From positions 1 through 64,000 of the forward strand of contig NZ_JAFMSU010000001.1 in assembly GCF_017916365.1 (NCBI RefSeq): DNA of 64,000 nt, given 5' to 3'. The notes beneath the pieces were generated by a model. The model searched no databases, was not told the origin of the DNA, and worked only from the letters and a program-made list of their open reading frames with translations. The stretch comes from Rufibacter roseolus (lineage in GTDB: Bacteria; Bacteroidota; Bacteroidia; Cytophagales; Hymenobacteraceae). Positions 7,812 to 14,842 of this stretch are shown piece by piece; the stretch's first letter is position 1, and every line of letters begins with the position of its first letter. The position numbers and the translations under genes are program-made.

Positions 7812-8126
7812 TCAGCTAAAAGCTAGGACCAGGAGCACTAATAAGGTGGGCAAGGACAGATAAAACCAGAAGAGCACGTGACGGCGGTAATGGCGGGGCA
7901 CCTGCGAACTGGCCAACAGCAGCGCTCCCACCACTATGCCCATGTAGAGGAGAATAAAGGTCATAACCTTATTCCAGTTGCGCACAATAGAGCCGCCCTG
8001 CTCCTCTACCTCGGGGTCTGTGGGCACCAACCAGGTAACCAGTCCATAATAAACCATCACCTCTAAGGCCAGGAACACCACCGCCCCCACAAAAACAGCT
8101 AGCGCGGCACTCTCTTTTTTCTGCAT
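7812..8126 (-). CDS. Small membrane protein, three predicted TM segments
   Basis: 104 residues with hydrophobic spans at about 8-32, 53-71 and 84-103, and an acidic loop (PTDPEVEEQGG) between the first two. No family is recognised. It reads in the same direction as the disordered protein gene downstream (67 bp apart), and could share its transcript. Length, composition and a clean ATG support a real gene, while its function stays unknown. Confidence 0.65.
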   Translation of the reverse strand: MQKKESAALAVFVGAVVFLALEVMVYYGLVTWLVPTDPEVEEQGGSIVRNWNKVMTFILLYMGIVVGALLLASSQVPRHYRRHVLFWFYLSLPTLLVLLVLAFS

Positions 8127-8184
8127 ATTTGTTCAGCTAAGAGCCACTCCAATGGAGTTTGGGCAGGAATTTCGGAGTTTTTCT

Positions 8185-8222
8185 CCGGTTTTAAGCCTAT
8201 TTTCGCAAAATCTACCCTAAAC
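8185..8222. repeat. PAL palindrome copy
   Basis: CCGGTTTTAAGCCTATTTTC then GCAAAATCTACCCTAAACA; the right arm is degenerate. It lies in the divergent gap between two small genes. Confidence 0.5.
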
Positions 8223-8290
8223 AGCAGCAAGAATTAGACAGCGTTGCACGTTCTACCCTTGACGTTATTTTGAGGGCTTTGAGACTAGAG

Positions 8291-8674
8291 ATGAACACAA
8301 ATCAAGTAGACACTAGCTTGCAGGCAGTGGTGGCGACCTATAACGGATTTCTGAAACACCCGGAGTTCAAGGAGATTGCCGAGGGCAGCCTCCAGTTGAT
8401 CAAGGAGAGCGGTTTCTCCAAGATTCTGGTAGACACGCGCCAGACCAGGGTTATTCAGAAGGAGAGCCAGGAGTGGATAGACCGCGATTGGTTTCCCCGG
8501 GCCATACGGGCAGGCGTAAAGCAAATGGCGTTTCTCACCCCAGATGATTTCTTCGGGAAGATGAGCGTGGAAGCCACAAACAAGCAAGCCGTGCTAGTGG
8601 GCGAGATAGACATCCAATATTTTACTTCTATTAACGCTGCCAAAAGATGGCTTCTGTCAAAGAACGGGCATTAA
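8291..8674 (+). CDS. SpoIIAA/STAS-like small protein (paralogue of 51880-52314)
   Basis: A 127-residue soluble protein started at the ATG giving MNTNQVDTSLQAVVATYNGF rather than at an upstream TTG. I do not know a named family, but it aligns with the protein at 51880-52314: SKILVDTRQTR / YWLFDVRSRG, then EWIDRDWFPRAI / EWLRETYFPALH, then QMAFLTPDD / HVAYLVSPA and a final AAKRWLL / ALLWLKK. The alternating strand-helix pattern ending in a W-L helix is like SpoIIAA/STAS-fold proteins. A weak promoter (TTG 8244-8246, N19, TATTTTG 8266-8272) precedes it and a strong bidirectional terminator follows. Confidence 0.65.
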   Translation: MNTNQVDTSLQAVVATYNGFLKHPEFKEIAEGSLQLIKESGFSKILVDTRQTRVIQKESQEWIDRDWFPRAIRAGVKQMAFLTPDDFFGKMSVEATNKQAVLVGEIDIQYFTSINAAKRWLLSKNGH

Positions 8675-8691
8675 GCATCTTCTGTAGAAAC

Positions 8692-8739
8692 AAAAAAGCG
8701 AGGGGCTATTGACACAGATCAAGAGCCCCTCGCTTTTTT
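8692..8739. terminator. Bidirectional terminator
   Basis: 16-bp perfect stem AAAAAAGCGAGGGGCT with AGCCCCTCGCTTTTTT (to 8739), T-runs on both strands, between the convergent 8291-8674 gene and the PfkB kinase gene. Confidence 0.85.
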
Positions 8740-8743
8740 GTTT

Positions 8744-8782
8744 CTGTTTAAGGCCTGTTTTCAGTAAACCAGCCCTAAACGG
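8744..8782. repeat. PAL palindrome copy
   Basis: CTGTTTAAGGCCTG, centre TTTTCAGTAAA, right arm CCAGCCCTAAACGG. It ends 1 bp from the PfkB stop codon. Confidence 0.65.
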
Positions 8783-8783
8783 T

Positions 8784-9704
8784 TTAGGCCTGTGGCTGGA
8801 AATTCACCAGTTTCACAAACTCCAGTACGCGCTGCACCACTTCATCGGGTTGCAGGTCCACCAGGCGCTCGGTCCCGAACTGCTCTACGCAGAAAGAGGC
8901 CATCGCCGAGCCGTGGATAACGGCGCGTTTCATGTTCTCAAAGCTGATATCATCTGTAGAAGCCAGGTAACCTATGAACCCGCCCGCAAACGTATCGCCG
9001 GCACCGGTTGGGTCAAACACTTCCTCCAGCGGCAGGGCCGGCGCAAAGAAAACCTCTTCCCCGTGGAACAACAGCGCACCGTGCTCGCCTTTTTTGATGA
9101 TAAGGTATTTAGGCCCCATGCCCATGATCTTCTTGGCGGCTTTCACCAGAGAGTACTCACCGCTCAACTGACGGGCTTCCTCGTCATTAATGCTGAGCAC
9201 GTCTACCATGCCAATGGTCTGAACGAGGTCATCTAGGGCAATGTCCATCCAGAAGTTCATGGTGTCCATCACAATCAGTTTGGGACGGTTGTTCAGACGC
9301 TCAATTACCTGGCGCTGTACCTGCGGGGCCAGATTGCCCAGCATGAGGTATTTGCAGTCCTGATAGCTCTCGGGGATTACCGGATCAAAATCGCCCAGCA
9401 CGTTCAGCTCGGTCACCAGCGTCTCACGACTGTTCATATCATTGAAGTACCGGCCCGACCAGAAAAACGATTTCTCATTCTCTTTGATCTGCAGACCATC
9501 CACGTTGATGCCTTTGCTCTGCATCATCTCGATGTCTGATTTCAGGAAATCGCCCCCTACCACAGACACCAGGTTCACCGGCTGCACAAAGTTGGCCGCT
9601 GACAATGAAATGAAGGTTCCGGCTCCGCCGATGATCTTGTCCCGTTTCCCGAACGGAGTTTCCAGCGCATCAAACGCCACCGATCCAATGACTAATAGAC
9701 TCAT
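8784..9704 (-). CDS. PfkB family sugar/nucleoside kinase
   Basis: A 306-residue ribokinase-fold kinase. The start MSLLVIGSVAFDALETPFG opens the first Rossmann strand; the longest ORF would add 43 implausible residues that cross the promoter. The PfkB signature with the anion hole and catalytic aspartate, DPTGAGDTFAGGF, lies near residue 230. An N-terminal IGGAGTFISLSAANF replaces the usual GGxxxN sugar-binding loop. The substrate cannot be read from sequence; members phosphorylate fructose, ribose, adenosine or related alcohols. Monocistronic, with a strong promoter 127 bp upstream and a bidirectional terminator just beyond the stop. Confidence 0.88.
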   Translation of the reverse strand: MSLLVIGSVAFDALETPFGKRDKIIGGAGTFISLSAANFVQPVNLVSVVGGDFLKSDIEMMQSKGINVDGLQIKENEKSFFWSGRYFNDMNSRETLVTELNVLGDFDPVIPESYQDCKYLMLGNLAPQVQRQVIERLNNRPKLIVMDTMNFWMDIALDDLVQTIGMVDVLSINDEEARQLSGEYSLVKAAKKIMGMGPKYLIIKKGEHGALLFHGEEVFFAPALPLEEVFDPTGAGDTFAGGFIGYLASTDDISFENMKRAVIHGSAMASFCVEQFGTERLVDLQPDEVVQRVLEFVKLVNFQPQA

Positions 9705-9830
9705 GTGTTTTTCTCTTTTATGTGTGACCTGCTTCAAGTAGCAGGTATCAGGTATCAAGTAGCACGAATAACTAAACAACCCTTCCCTTCTGTCATCCTG
9801 AAAGGATCTTGCGTACCAGCTAGAAAGGCG

Positions 9831-9861
9831 CAAACTTACCTTTATTACGGTTTGCCGCCAA
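9831..9861 (-). promoter_or_regulatory. Promoter for PfkB kinase gene
   Basis: Minus strand TTG (9859-9861), 20-nt spacer, TAAGTTTG (9831-9838). The resulting leader of about 120 nt contains tandem GGTATCA / AAGTAGC words (9738-9763). Confidence 0.65.
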
Positions 9862-9880
9862 GATTCTTTCCAGACCTCTC

Positions 9881-9920
9881 TTGTTTTGCAACTGCTTTCT
9901 GGAAAACAGCCTTAAAACGA
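9881..9920. repeat. PAL palindrome copy
   Basis: TTGTTTTGCAACTGCTTTC, then TGGAAAACAGCCTTAAAACG. It lies between the kinase promoter and the tRNA-His terminator. Confidence 0.55.
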
Positions 9921-9950
9921 AAAAAGCCCCTGACGAATCAGGAGCTTTTT
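9921..9950 (-). terminator. Terminator of tRNA-His
   Basis: Stem 9921-9933 with 9938-9950 (13 bp, one mismatch), loop of 4, followed on the minus strand by five T. It starts 2 bp after the tRNA 3' end. Confidence 0.8.
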
Positions 9951-9951
9951 G

Positions 9952-10026
9952 GGTGGCCGATGGGGTTCGAACCCACGACTTCCAGAATCACAATCTGGTG
10001 CTCTAACCAGCTGAACTACGGCCACC
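9952..10026 (-). tRNA. tRNA-His (GTG anticodon)
   Basis: On the minus strand a full cloverleaf folds: acceptor GTGGCCG/CGGCCAC, D arm GTTCAGCTGGTTAGAGC, anticodon stem CCAGA/TCTGG around the loop TTGTGAT (anticodon GTG), and T arm GTGGGTTCGAACCCCAT. The extra G at the 5' end (10026) opposite discriminator C (9952) is the G-1 identity element of histidine tRNAs. CCA is not encoded. It has its own promoter and terminator. Confidence 0.97.
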
Positions 10027-10040
10027 GTGTAATTGGAGAG

Positions 10041-10071
10041 CAAAAGTAGGGGCTTTCTCTATTCAACGCAA
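10041..10071 (-). promoter_or_regulatory. Promoter for tRNA-His
   Basis: Minus strand TTG (10069-10071), 20-nt spacer, TACTTTTG (10041-10048), 15 bp before the mature tRNA 5' end. Confidence 0.65.
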
Positions 10072-10106
10072 GCTTTGGCGGCAAATTTTCTTTAAAAATT
10101 TACTTC

Positions 10107-11447
10107 CTAGCGGCTAAACAGCACTCTTTCACCACGTTTACTTTCGTCAAACTGTCCGTTCTGGTAAGCCAGATGACCAGACACGATGGTATGCGTCACC
10201 ACGCCTGGCAGGGTCTGTCCTTCCAACGGCGACCAGCCGCACTTATAAAAGGTATTCTCTTTGCTTACTGTCTGGCTTTGCTCCAGGTCTACCAGCACCA
10301 GATCGGCCCAATAACCTTCCCGGATGAACCCACGCTTCTCCACCTGGAAACAGATGGCCGGAGCGTGGCACATTTTCTCCACCACCCGCTCTAGCGAGAT
10401 CTTGCCTTGTTTGTAGAACGCCAGCATCACCAGCAGAGAATGTTGTACCAGCGGCAAGCCCGAGGGTGCTCCTTTATAGGTAGGTGCCTGCTTTTCTTCC
10501 CAGGTATGCGGCGCGTGGTCCGTCGCGATGATATCCAGCCTATTATCCAGCAATCCCTGGAACAAGGCCTCTTTGTGGCCGGCTTCTTTGATAGCGGGGT
10601 TGCATTTAATCTGGGTACCCAGGGTTTCGTACTGGGCGGCGTCAAACCAAAGATGGTGCACGCAGACCTCGGCGGTGATGCGCTTCTGCTCCAACGGCAC
10701 GTCATTAGCGAACAAGGCCAGTTCTTCTTCGGTGGAAATGTGCAGGATGTGCAGCCGCGTATTGTGCTTCTTGGCTAGTTCCACCGCCATGCTGGAGGAT
10801 TTATAGCAGGCCTCTACGCTCCTGATCACCGGGTGCGCACTCATGGGGATGTTCTCCTCTCCGTACTGCTCTACAGCCTGCTGCATATTGGCCCTGATGG
10901 TGGCCTCGTCCTCGCAGTGCGTGGCAATAAGCATGGGCGACTGCTTAAAGATTTCCTCCAGCGTGTGCACGTTATCCACCAACATATTGCCGGTGCTGGA
11001 GCCCATGAACAGCTTGATGCCGCAAACGCTCCGCGGATCGGTCTTCAGGATTTCCTCCAGGTTATCATTGGTGCCGCCCATGAAGAAAGAGTAGTTGCCT
11101 AAAGATTTCTGCGCTGCGGTGTCATACTTCTGCTGGAGCAGCTCCTGCGTCGTGGCGTTGGGTACCGTGTTGGGCATCTCCATGAAGGTAGTCACGCCAC
11201 CGGCTACCGCCGCTCTGGGCTCAGAGTACAGATCGGCTTTGTAGGTGAGGCCGGGGTCCCGGAAATGGACCTGGTCGTCAATGATGCCGGGCAGCAGGTA
11301 CTGGCCACGGGCGTCTATTACGGTATCGGCGGAGGCGCTCAGGTTCTGCCTGATGGTATGGATGTAACCGTCTTTTACCAGCACATCGGCGGCCTGGATG
11401 CGGCCTTCATTCACCAGCTGGGCGTTTTTGATCAGGATGCTCTTCAT
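10107..11447 (-). CDS. pyrC: Dihydroorotase
   Basis: A 446-residue amidohydrolase-fold enzyme of pyrimidine synthesis (carbamoyl-aspartate to dihydroorotate). It shows the N-terminal strand GQYLLPGIIDDQVHFRDPG, the lysine stretch GIKLFMGSSTGN expected to carry the bridging carbamate, and the C-terminal metal aspartate in IIATDHAPHTWEEK. The first histidine of the usual HxH metal pair reads Gln (DQVH), which I recall as the Bacteroidota form of this enzyme rather than a damaged site. No other pyr gene is adjacent. Upp, the uracil salvage enzyme, lies 3 kb away but not in an operon with it. Confidence 0.93.
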   Translation of the reverse strand: MKSILIKNAQLVNEGRIQAADVLVKDGYIHTIRQNLSASADTVIDARGQYLLPGIIDDQVHFRDPGLTYKADLYSEPRAAVAGGVTTFMEMPNTVPNATTQELLQQKYDTAAQKSLGNYSFFMGGTNDNLEEILKTDPRSVCGIKLFMGSSTGNMLVDNVHTLEEIFKQSPMLIATHCEDEATIRANMQQAVEQYGEENIPMSAHPVIRSVEACYKSSSMAVELAKKHNTRLHILHISTEEELALFANDVPLEQKRITAEVCVHHLWFDAAQYETLGTQIKCNPAIKEAGHKEALFQGLLDNRLDIIATDHAPHTWEEKQAPTYKGAPSGLPLVQHSLLVMLAFYKQGKISLERVVEKMCHAPAICFQVEKRGFIREGYWADLVLVDLEQSQTVSKENTFYKCGWSPLEGQTLPGVVTHTIVSGHLAYQNGQFDESKRGERVLFSR

Positions 11448-11480
11448 GGCGCTAAGATAAAGGCACCTTTTCTAAGTCAG

Positions 11481-11520
11481 GTATTTTTAGGCTGATTTTC
11501 TAAAAACAAGGCGAAAACGG
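11481..11520. repeat. PAL palindrome copy
   Basis: GTATTTTTAGGCTGATTTTC, then TAAAAACAAGGCGAAAACGG. Confidence 0.55.
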
Positions 11521-11527
11521 CAAAGTA

Positions 11528-11640
11528 TAGACGCTCGCAGGTCCTTCCGGACGTTATGAGGTCAAGTAATTAGTCTTAAGTTCTGAGTCCTGAGTGGGGA
11601 ATGTGTTTTTAGGTCTTCTGAAGAAAGAGGTCAGAAACGC
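11528..11640 (+). repeat. Composite R2-R5-PAL unit, copy 1
   Basis: R2 (11528-11565, GACGCTCGCAGGTCC, CCGGACG, TTATGAGGTCAA), then R5 (GTTCTGAGTCCTGAGT), then GGGAATGTG and a PAL copy (11602-11640). The same module order recurs at 44261-44387 (reversed) and 50064-50191. Confidence 0.65.
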
Positions 11641-11682
11641 AGTTGAACCTGCCCCTCCCAAGAGGGGAATCCTGTTTTACCA

Positions 11683-11791
11683 TCGCTGGCGCGGGCCTCT
11701 GGCTCGTGTCCGCACGCGTTCCTGGTCCCTACGTTTGAGAATCAGCGCTCATCAGCAAAAGAAGGCATGAGCCGGAGGCTCGCGCCAGCGA
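11683..11791. repeat. Inverted repeat, 26-bp arms
   Basis: 11683-11708 (TCGCTGGCGCGGGCCTC, TGGCTCGTG) is nearly the reverse complement of 11766-11791 (CATGAGCC, GGAGGCTCGCGCCAGCGA), with a 57-bp loop. It nests inside the R2-bounded element. Confidence 0.65.
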
Positions 11792-11795
11792 GAGG

Positions 11796-11845
11796 TTCGC
11801 AGGTCCTCCAGACCTCGTAGCGTCCGGAGGACCTGCGAGCGTCTC
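11796..11845. repeat. R2 repeat, head-to-head pair
   Basis: CGCAGGTCCTCC at 11798-11809 faces GGAGGACCTGCG at 11826-11837, followed by AGCGTCTC; a complete R2 in reverse orientation preceded by a half copy. Confidence 0.6.
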
Positions 11846-11855
11846 ACCACCATTT

Positions 11856-11893
11856 CGTTCCCTGCCTGTTTCCCCAAAATCGGCTTGAAAACG
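11856..11893. repeat. PAL palindrome copy
   Basis: CGTTCCCTGCCTGTTTCCCC, then AAAATCGGCTTGAAAACG; it ends 20 bp before the helicase -7 box. Confidence 0.55.
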
Positions 11894-11912
11894 TAATCTA
11901 AAACAGAACCCG

Positions 11913-11920
11913 TACCTTTG
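11913..11920 (+). promoter_or_regulatory. -7 box of the helicase gene, adjacent to the ATG
   Basis: TACCTTTG with only 5 nt between its last base and the helicase ATG (11926). If transcription starts the usual few bases downstream, the mRNA is leaderless or nearly so. The nearest TTG (11885-11887) is 25 nt upstream, longer than ideal. Confidence 0.5.
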
Positions 11921-11925
11921 CACCG

Positions 11926-13368
11926 ATGATAGAAGAAGAAAACGATAATCTTGCCCCCGAGCAGGACGAGCCTATAGCCCCAGAAGAGACCCCAGATAAC
12001 GCACAGGAAGAAGAGGAGCAACCTAGTTTTGAGGATTTCAAGCTGAACAAACAGTTGCTCAACGCCATAGCGGAGCTGGGCTTCCAGAAACCTACGCCGG
12101 TGCAGGTGAAGACCATTCCCCTGGCCATGGCGGGGCATGACGTGATGGGCATTGCGCAGACGGGTACGGGCAAAACGGCCGCTTACGTGCTGCCGCTGCT
12201 CATGAAAGTGAAATACGCCCAGGGCAAACATCCGCGCGCGCTTATCCTGGCCCCCACCCGCGAACTGGTGATGCAGATAGAGGAGAACATTCAGAAATTC
12301 AGCGCTTACCTGGACGTGCGCACTGTGGGCATCTACGGCGGCGTGGGCCCTAAAACCCAGATTGAGCGCATCCAGGCTGGCTTGGATATTTTGGTGGCCA
12401 CACCCGGCCGCCTCATGGACATCTACCGGAAAGGCGAACTGCACCTGAAAGAACTCAAAACGCTGGTGCTGGATGAGGCCGACAAGATGATGGACATGGG
12501 CTTTATGCCGCAGATCAGGCAGATTCTGGAAATAATACCCCGGAAACGGCAGAACCTGCTGTTCTCCGCTACCATGCACGAACGGGTACACACGCTTTCA
12601 GAGGAGTTCCTGGAATTCCCGATGGTAATAGAAGTGACGCCACAGGCCACGCCGGTAGAGACCGTGAGCCAGAAACTGTACCGCGTACCCAACCTCCGCA
12701 CCAAGATTGCGCTGCTGGAACATCTCTTTGAAGACAAGGAAACGTTCAACCGCGTCATGATCTTCACCCGCAGCAAAACCAACGCCGATAACGTGAGCTC
12801 CTTCCTGGACCGCAAAGGCGAAGGCGGTGTGCGCGTGGTACACGGCAATAAAGGCCAGAACACCCGTATCAACGCCGTGGAAGCATTCAGGGAAGGCGAA
12901 GTGCGCTACCTGGTAGCTACTGACGTGGCCGCCCGCGGCATTGACATCAACGACGTGAGCCACGTGATCAACTTCGATGTGCCCATTATCTATGAGGACT
13001 ACGTGCACCGCATCGGGCGCACCGGACGGGCCGAGCAGACCGGGGCTTCCATCATTTTCGCCAACGAGGCCGAGATGCACCACATTGACCGTATTGAGAA
13101 GCTGATCAAAATGAAGATCCCCGAAGCACCCATCCCTGCGGAAGTGCGGGTGTACGAGACGCCGTTTGAGGAGCAGCAGGTCATTAACCGAGAACTGGAC
13201 AACCAGCGCCGGCGCGATGACCCTGATTTCAAAGGCGCGTTCCACGAGAAAAAAGCCCGACCAAAGGAGAACATTGGCAAAGGCGAGAAAGTGAGAGACC
13301 TGAAGAAAGCTGGTTGGAAAAAAACTAAATCTGGCGGGGCCAGCAAACGGAAGAGCGGCCGGCGGTAA
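11926..13368 (+). CDS. DEAD-box ATP-dependent RNA helicase
   Basis: A 480-residue RNA helicase. An acidic 35-residue N-terminus precedes two RecA-like domains: Q motif at about 52-60, AQTGTGKT (77-84), PTREL, TPGR, DEAD (183-186), SAT (214-216), then ATDVAARGID and HRIGRTGR in domain 2. The C-terminus is a Lys/Arg-rich tail (GGASKRKSGRR), typical of RhlE/CsdA-type helicases in this phylum that unwind structured RNA during ribosome assembly or cold growth. Monocistronic; the -7 box is practically at the start codon and a bidirectional terminator lies 80 bp beyond the stop. Confidence 0.95.
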   Translation: MIEEENDNLAPEQDEPIAPEETPDNAQEEEEQPSFEDFKLNKQLLNAIAELGFQKPTPVQVKTIPLAMAGHDVMGIAQTGTGKTAAYVLPLLMKVKYAQGKHPRALILAPTRELVMQIEENIQKFSAYLDVRTVGIYGGVGPKTQIERIQAGLDILVATPGRLMDIYRKGELHLKELKTLVLDEADKMMDMGFMPQIRQILEIIPRKRQNLLFSATMHERVHTLSEEFLEFPMVIEVTPQATPVETVSQKLYRVPNLRTKIALLEHLFEDKETFNRVMIFTRSKTNADNVSSFLDRKGEGGVRVVHGNKGQNTRINAVEAFREGEVRYLVATDVAARGIDINDVSHVINFDVPIIYEDYVHRIGRTGRAEQTGASIIFANEAEMHHIDRIEKLIKMKIPEAPIPAEVRVYETPFEEQQVINRELDNQRRRDDPDFKGAFHEKKARPKENIGKGEKVRDLKKAGWKKTKSGGASKRKSGRR

Positions 13369-13419
13369 TTGATTGCTGATTGCTAGTTGCTATTTCTGCT
13401 ATTTTAAAGAGGGCATCTC

Positions 13420-13457
13420 TTTTTGAGGCCAATTTTGAAATAGCACCTAAAAACAGA
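13420..13457. repeat. PAL palindrome copy
   Basis: TTTTTGAGGCCAATTTTGAA, then ATAGCACCTAAAAACAGA; flanks the left arm of the terminator. Confidence 0.5.
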
Positions 13458-13492
13458 AGAGCCGCATGGTTATCCACGCGGCTCTTCTGTTT
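13451..13492. terminator. Bidirectional terminator
   Basis: 15-bp stem AAACAGAAGAGCCGC (13451-13465) with GCGGCTCTTCTGTTT (13478-13492), between convergent helicase (+) and membrane protein (-) genes. PAL copies overlap both feet of the stem. Confidence 0.8.
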
Positions 13493-13526
13493 TATACCTG
13501 TTTTAAGAAAAATCACTTCAAATCGC
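13487..13526. repeat. PAL palindrome copy (degenerate)
   Basis: CTGTTTTATACCTGTTTTAA, then GAAAAATCACTTCAAATCG. Confidence 0.45.
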
Positions 13527-13570
13527 CTACACTCGGTCTATTTTCCTTTTTACCAATCAGCAATCAACAA

Positions 13571-14029
13571 TTACTTAAGGAACTGCAGAAAAGGAAGGTG
13601 GCTCAGTTCAAACAAGGTCAAGGTGACGGTAAAACCCCAGAAAACGGCGCTCCAGAGCATGTGCAGCATGATGCGGCTTTTAGAGACCCCCAGAACAGTT
13701 GCCAGCACGGTGCCCACAATGGGCGTAAACAGAATTGGGGTCAGAAAGGCGATGCCAGACATCCCAAACTTCTGCCATACAGAGACAATCCGGCGGTTCT
13801 TTTTGCTGAATTTGGGCTTGTTCTTGGTTCGTTGCCGGGCCACATAGCGGTCATGCACCGCAGACCCGATGAGTGAGAACAGACAAACGCTGGTCATCAT
13901 GCCGGCGATGGTTAGCCCCAGGGTAGCCCAGAAAGACACTCCCATGGTAAAACCTACCAAAGGGCCTCCAAAGAACTTCACAGAACTTAGAAGATAGACA
14001 GAAATATATTTTAGAACTGCAGAAACCAT
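13571..14029 (-). CDS. Integral membrane protein, possibly small-multidrug-export-like
   Basis: 152 residues with predicted membrane spans at about 14-30, 33-55, 92-115 and 122-147, and a basic cytoplasmic loop (RQRTKNKPKFSKKNRR). The second half (WQKFGMSGIAFLTPILFTPIVGTVLA, seen as GMSGIAFLTPILFTPIVG) resembles the GxxGxxxxxP(x)5P pattern of the small multidrug export (YqaA/DedA-related) proteins, though I cannot confirm it. It stands alone between a shared terminator and the 160-bp gap before upp. Confidence 0.6.
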   Translation of the reverse strand: MVSAVLKYISVYLLSSVKFFGGPLVGFTMGVSFWATLGLTIAGMMTSVCLFSLIGSAVHDRYVARQRTKNKPKFSKKNRRIVSVWQKFGMSGIAFLTPILFTPIVGTVLATVLGVSKSRIMLHMLWSAVFWGFTVTLTLFELSHLPFLQFLK

Positions 14030-14188
14030 ACAGTCTTACCTTGAAACATTGAACCCAACAATATTATTTACCTAATCCGCAGAAACATAGACCTAAGAAG
14101 AACAAAGGTCAGGGGGATTTAAAGATACAACTATAGTTAAGCAACACAGTTATAAATCTTTAGTTTAAAAATTATTTTTTTCAGGCTA

Positions 14189-14842
14189 TCAGCTCTTGGA
14201 GCCGAAGGCCAGGTCACCGGCATCGCCCAGACCCGGTACTATATACGATTGCTCGTTCAGGCGCTCATCCACCGCTCCTACCCATAATTCTGCCTCTGGT
14301 ATTTGTTCCTGCACGTGCGCCACGCCCTCGGGGCTGGCGATGATGGCAGAAATAATGATCCGCTTGGGCGTACCGAAACGCAGCATGTCCTTATACGTGA
14401 GCACCAGAGATTTTCCGGTGGCCAGCATAGGGTCTACCAGAATCAGGATCTTGTCTTCCAGGTGCGGCGTGGCCATGTAATCTAAGTGTACAGACAGCTG
14501 ACGCCCCCCTTCTACCCTATAGGCACCCACAAAAGCACTGGTAGAATGGTCAAAATAGTTGAGAAAACCCTGGTGGAACGGCAAACCGGCACGTAGCACC
14601 GTGGCCAGCACGGGAAACTCAGTGAGCAGCGTCTGCTGCGTCTGGGCCAGCGGTGTCTGGATGGTCCGCTCCGTGTAGCCCAAGGTCTCGGAGATTTTGT
14701 AGGCCATCACCTCGCCCAGGCGCTCCAGATTCCGGCGGAACCGCAGACTGTCTTTCTGCACCGTCACGTCGCGCAACTCAGAGATAAAATGATTGGCTAA
14801 CGAAGGTGTCTGGCTAAGAATCTGAAGACGTTTGGGGTCCAT
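14189..14842 (-). CDS. upp: Uracil phosphoribosyltransferase
   Basis: A 217-residue type I PRTase that makes UMP from uracil and PRPP in pyrimidine salvage. The PRPP loop VDPMLATGKS is at 136-145, and the uracil-binding C-terminal GLGDAGDLAFG is intact. Residues SLANHFISELRDV and DSLRFRRNLERLGEVMAYKI match the family N-terminus, so the start at 14842 is supported even though it lies 46 bp inside the preceding acetyltransferase gene. The overlap suggests translational coupling. Confidence 0.93.
   Translation of the reverse strand: MDPKRLQILSQTPSLANHFISELRDVTVQKDSLRFRRNLERLGEVMAYKISETLGYTERTIQTPLAQTQQTLLTEFPVLATVLRAGLPFHQGFLNYFDHSTSAFVGAYRVEGGRQLSVHLDYMATPHLEDKILILVDPMLATGKSLVLTYKDMLRFGTPKRIIISAIIASPEGVAHVQEQIPEAELWVGAVDERLNEQSYIVPGLGDAGDLAFGSKS

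Larger units (their letters stand above)
11448..11925. other. Repeat-rich intergenic region upstream of the helicase
   Basis: No gene. It carries PAL copies at 11481, 11602 and 11856, R2 units at 11528 and 11796, an R5 unit at 11579-11598, and a long nested inverted repeat (11683-11708 with 11766-11791). R2 ends face each other, giving a 318-bp element with inverted termini, 11528-11845. Confidence 0.7.
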
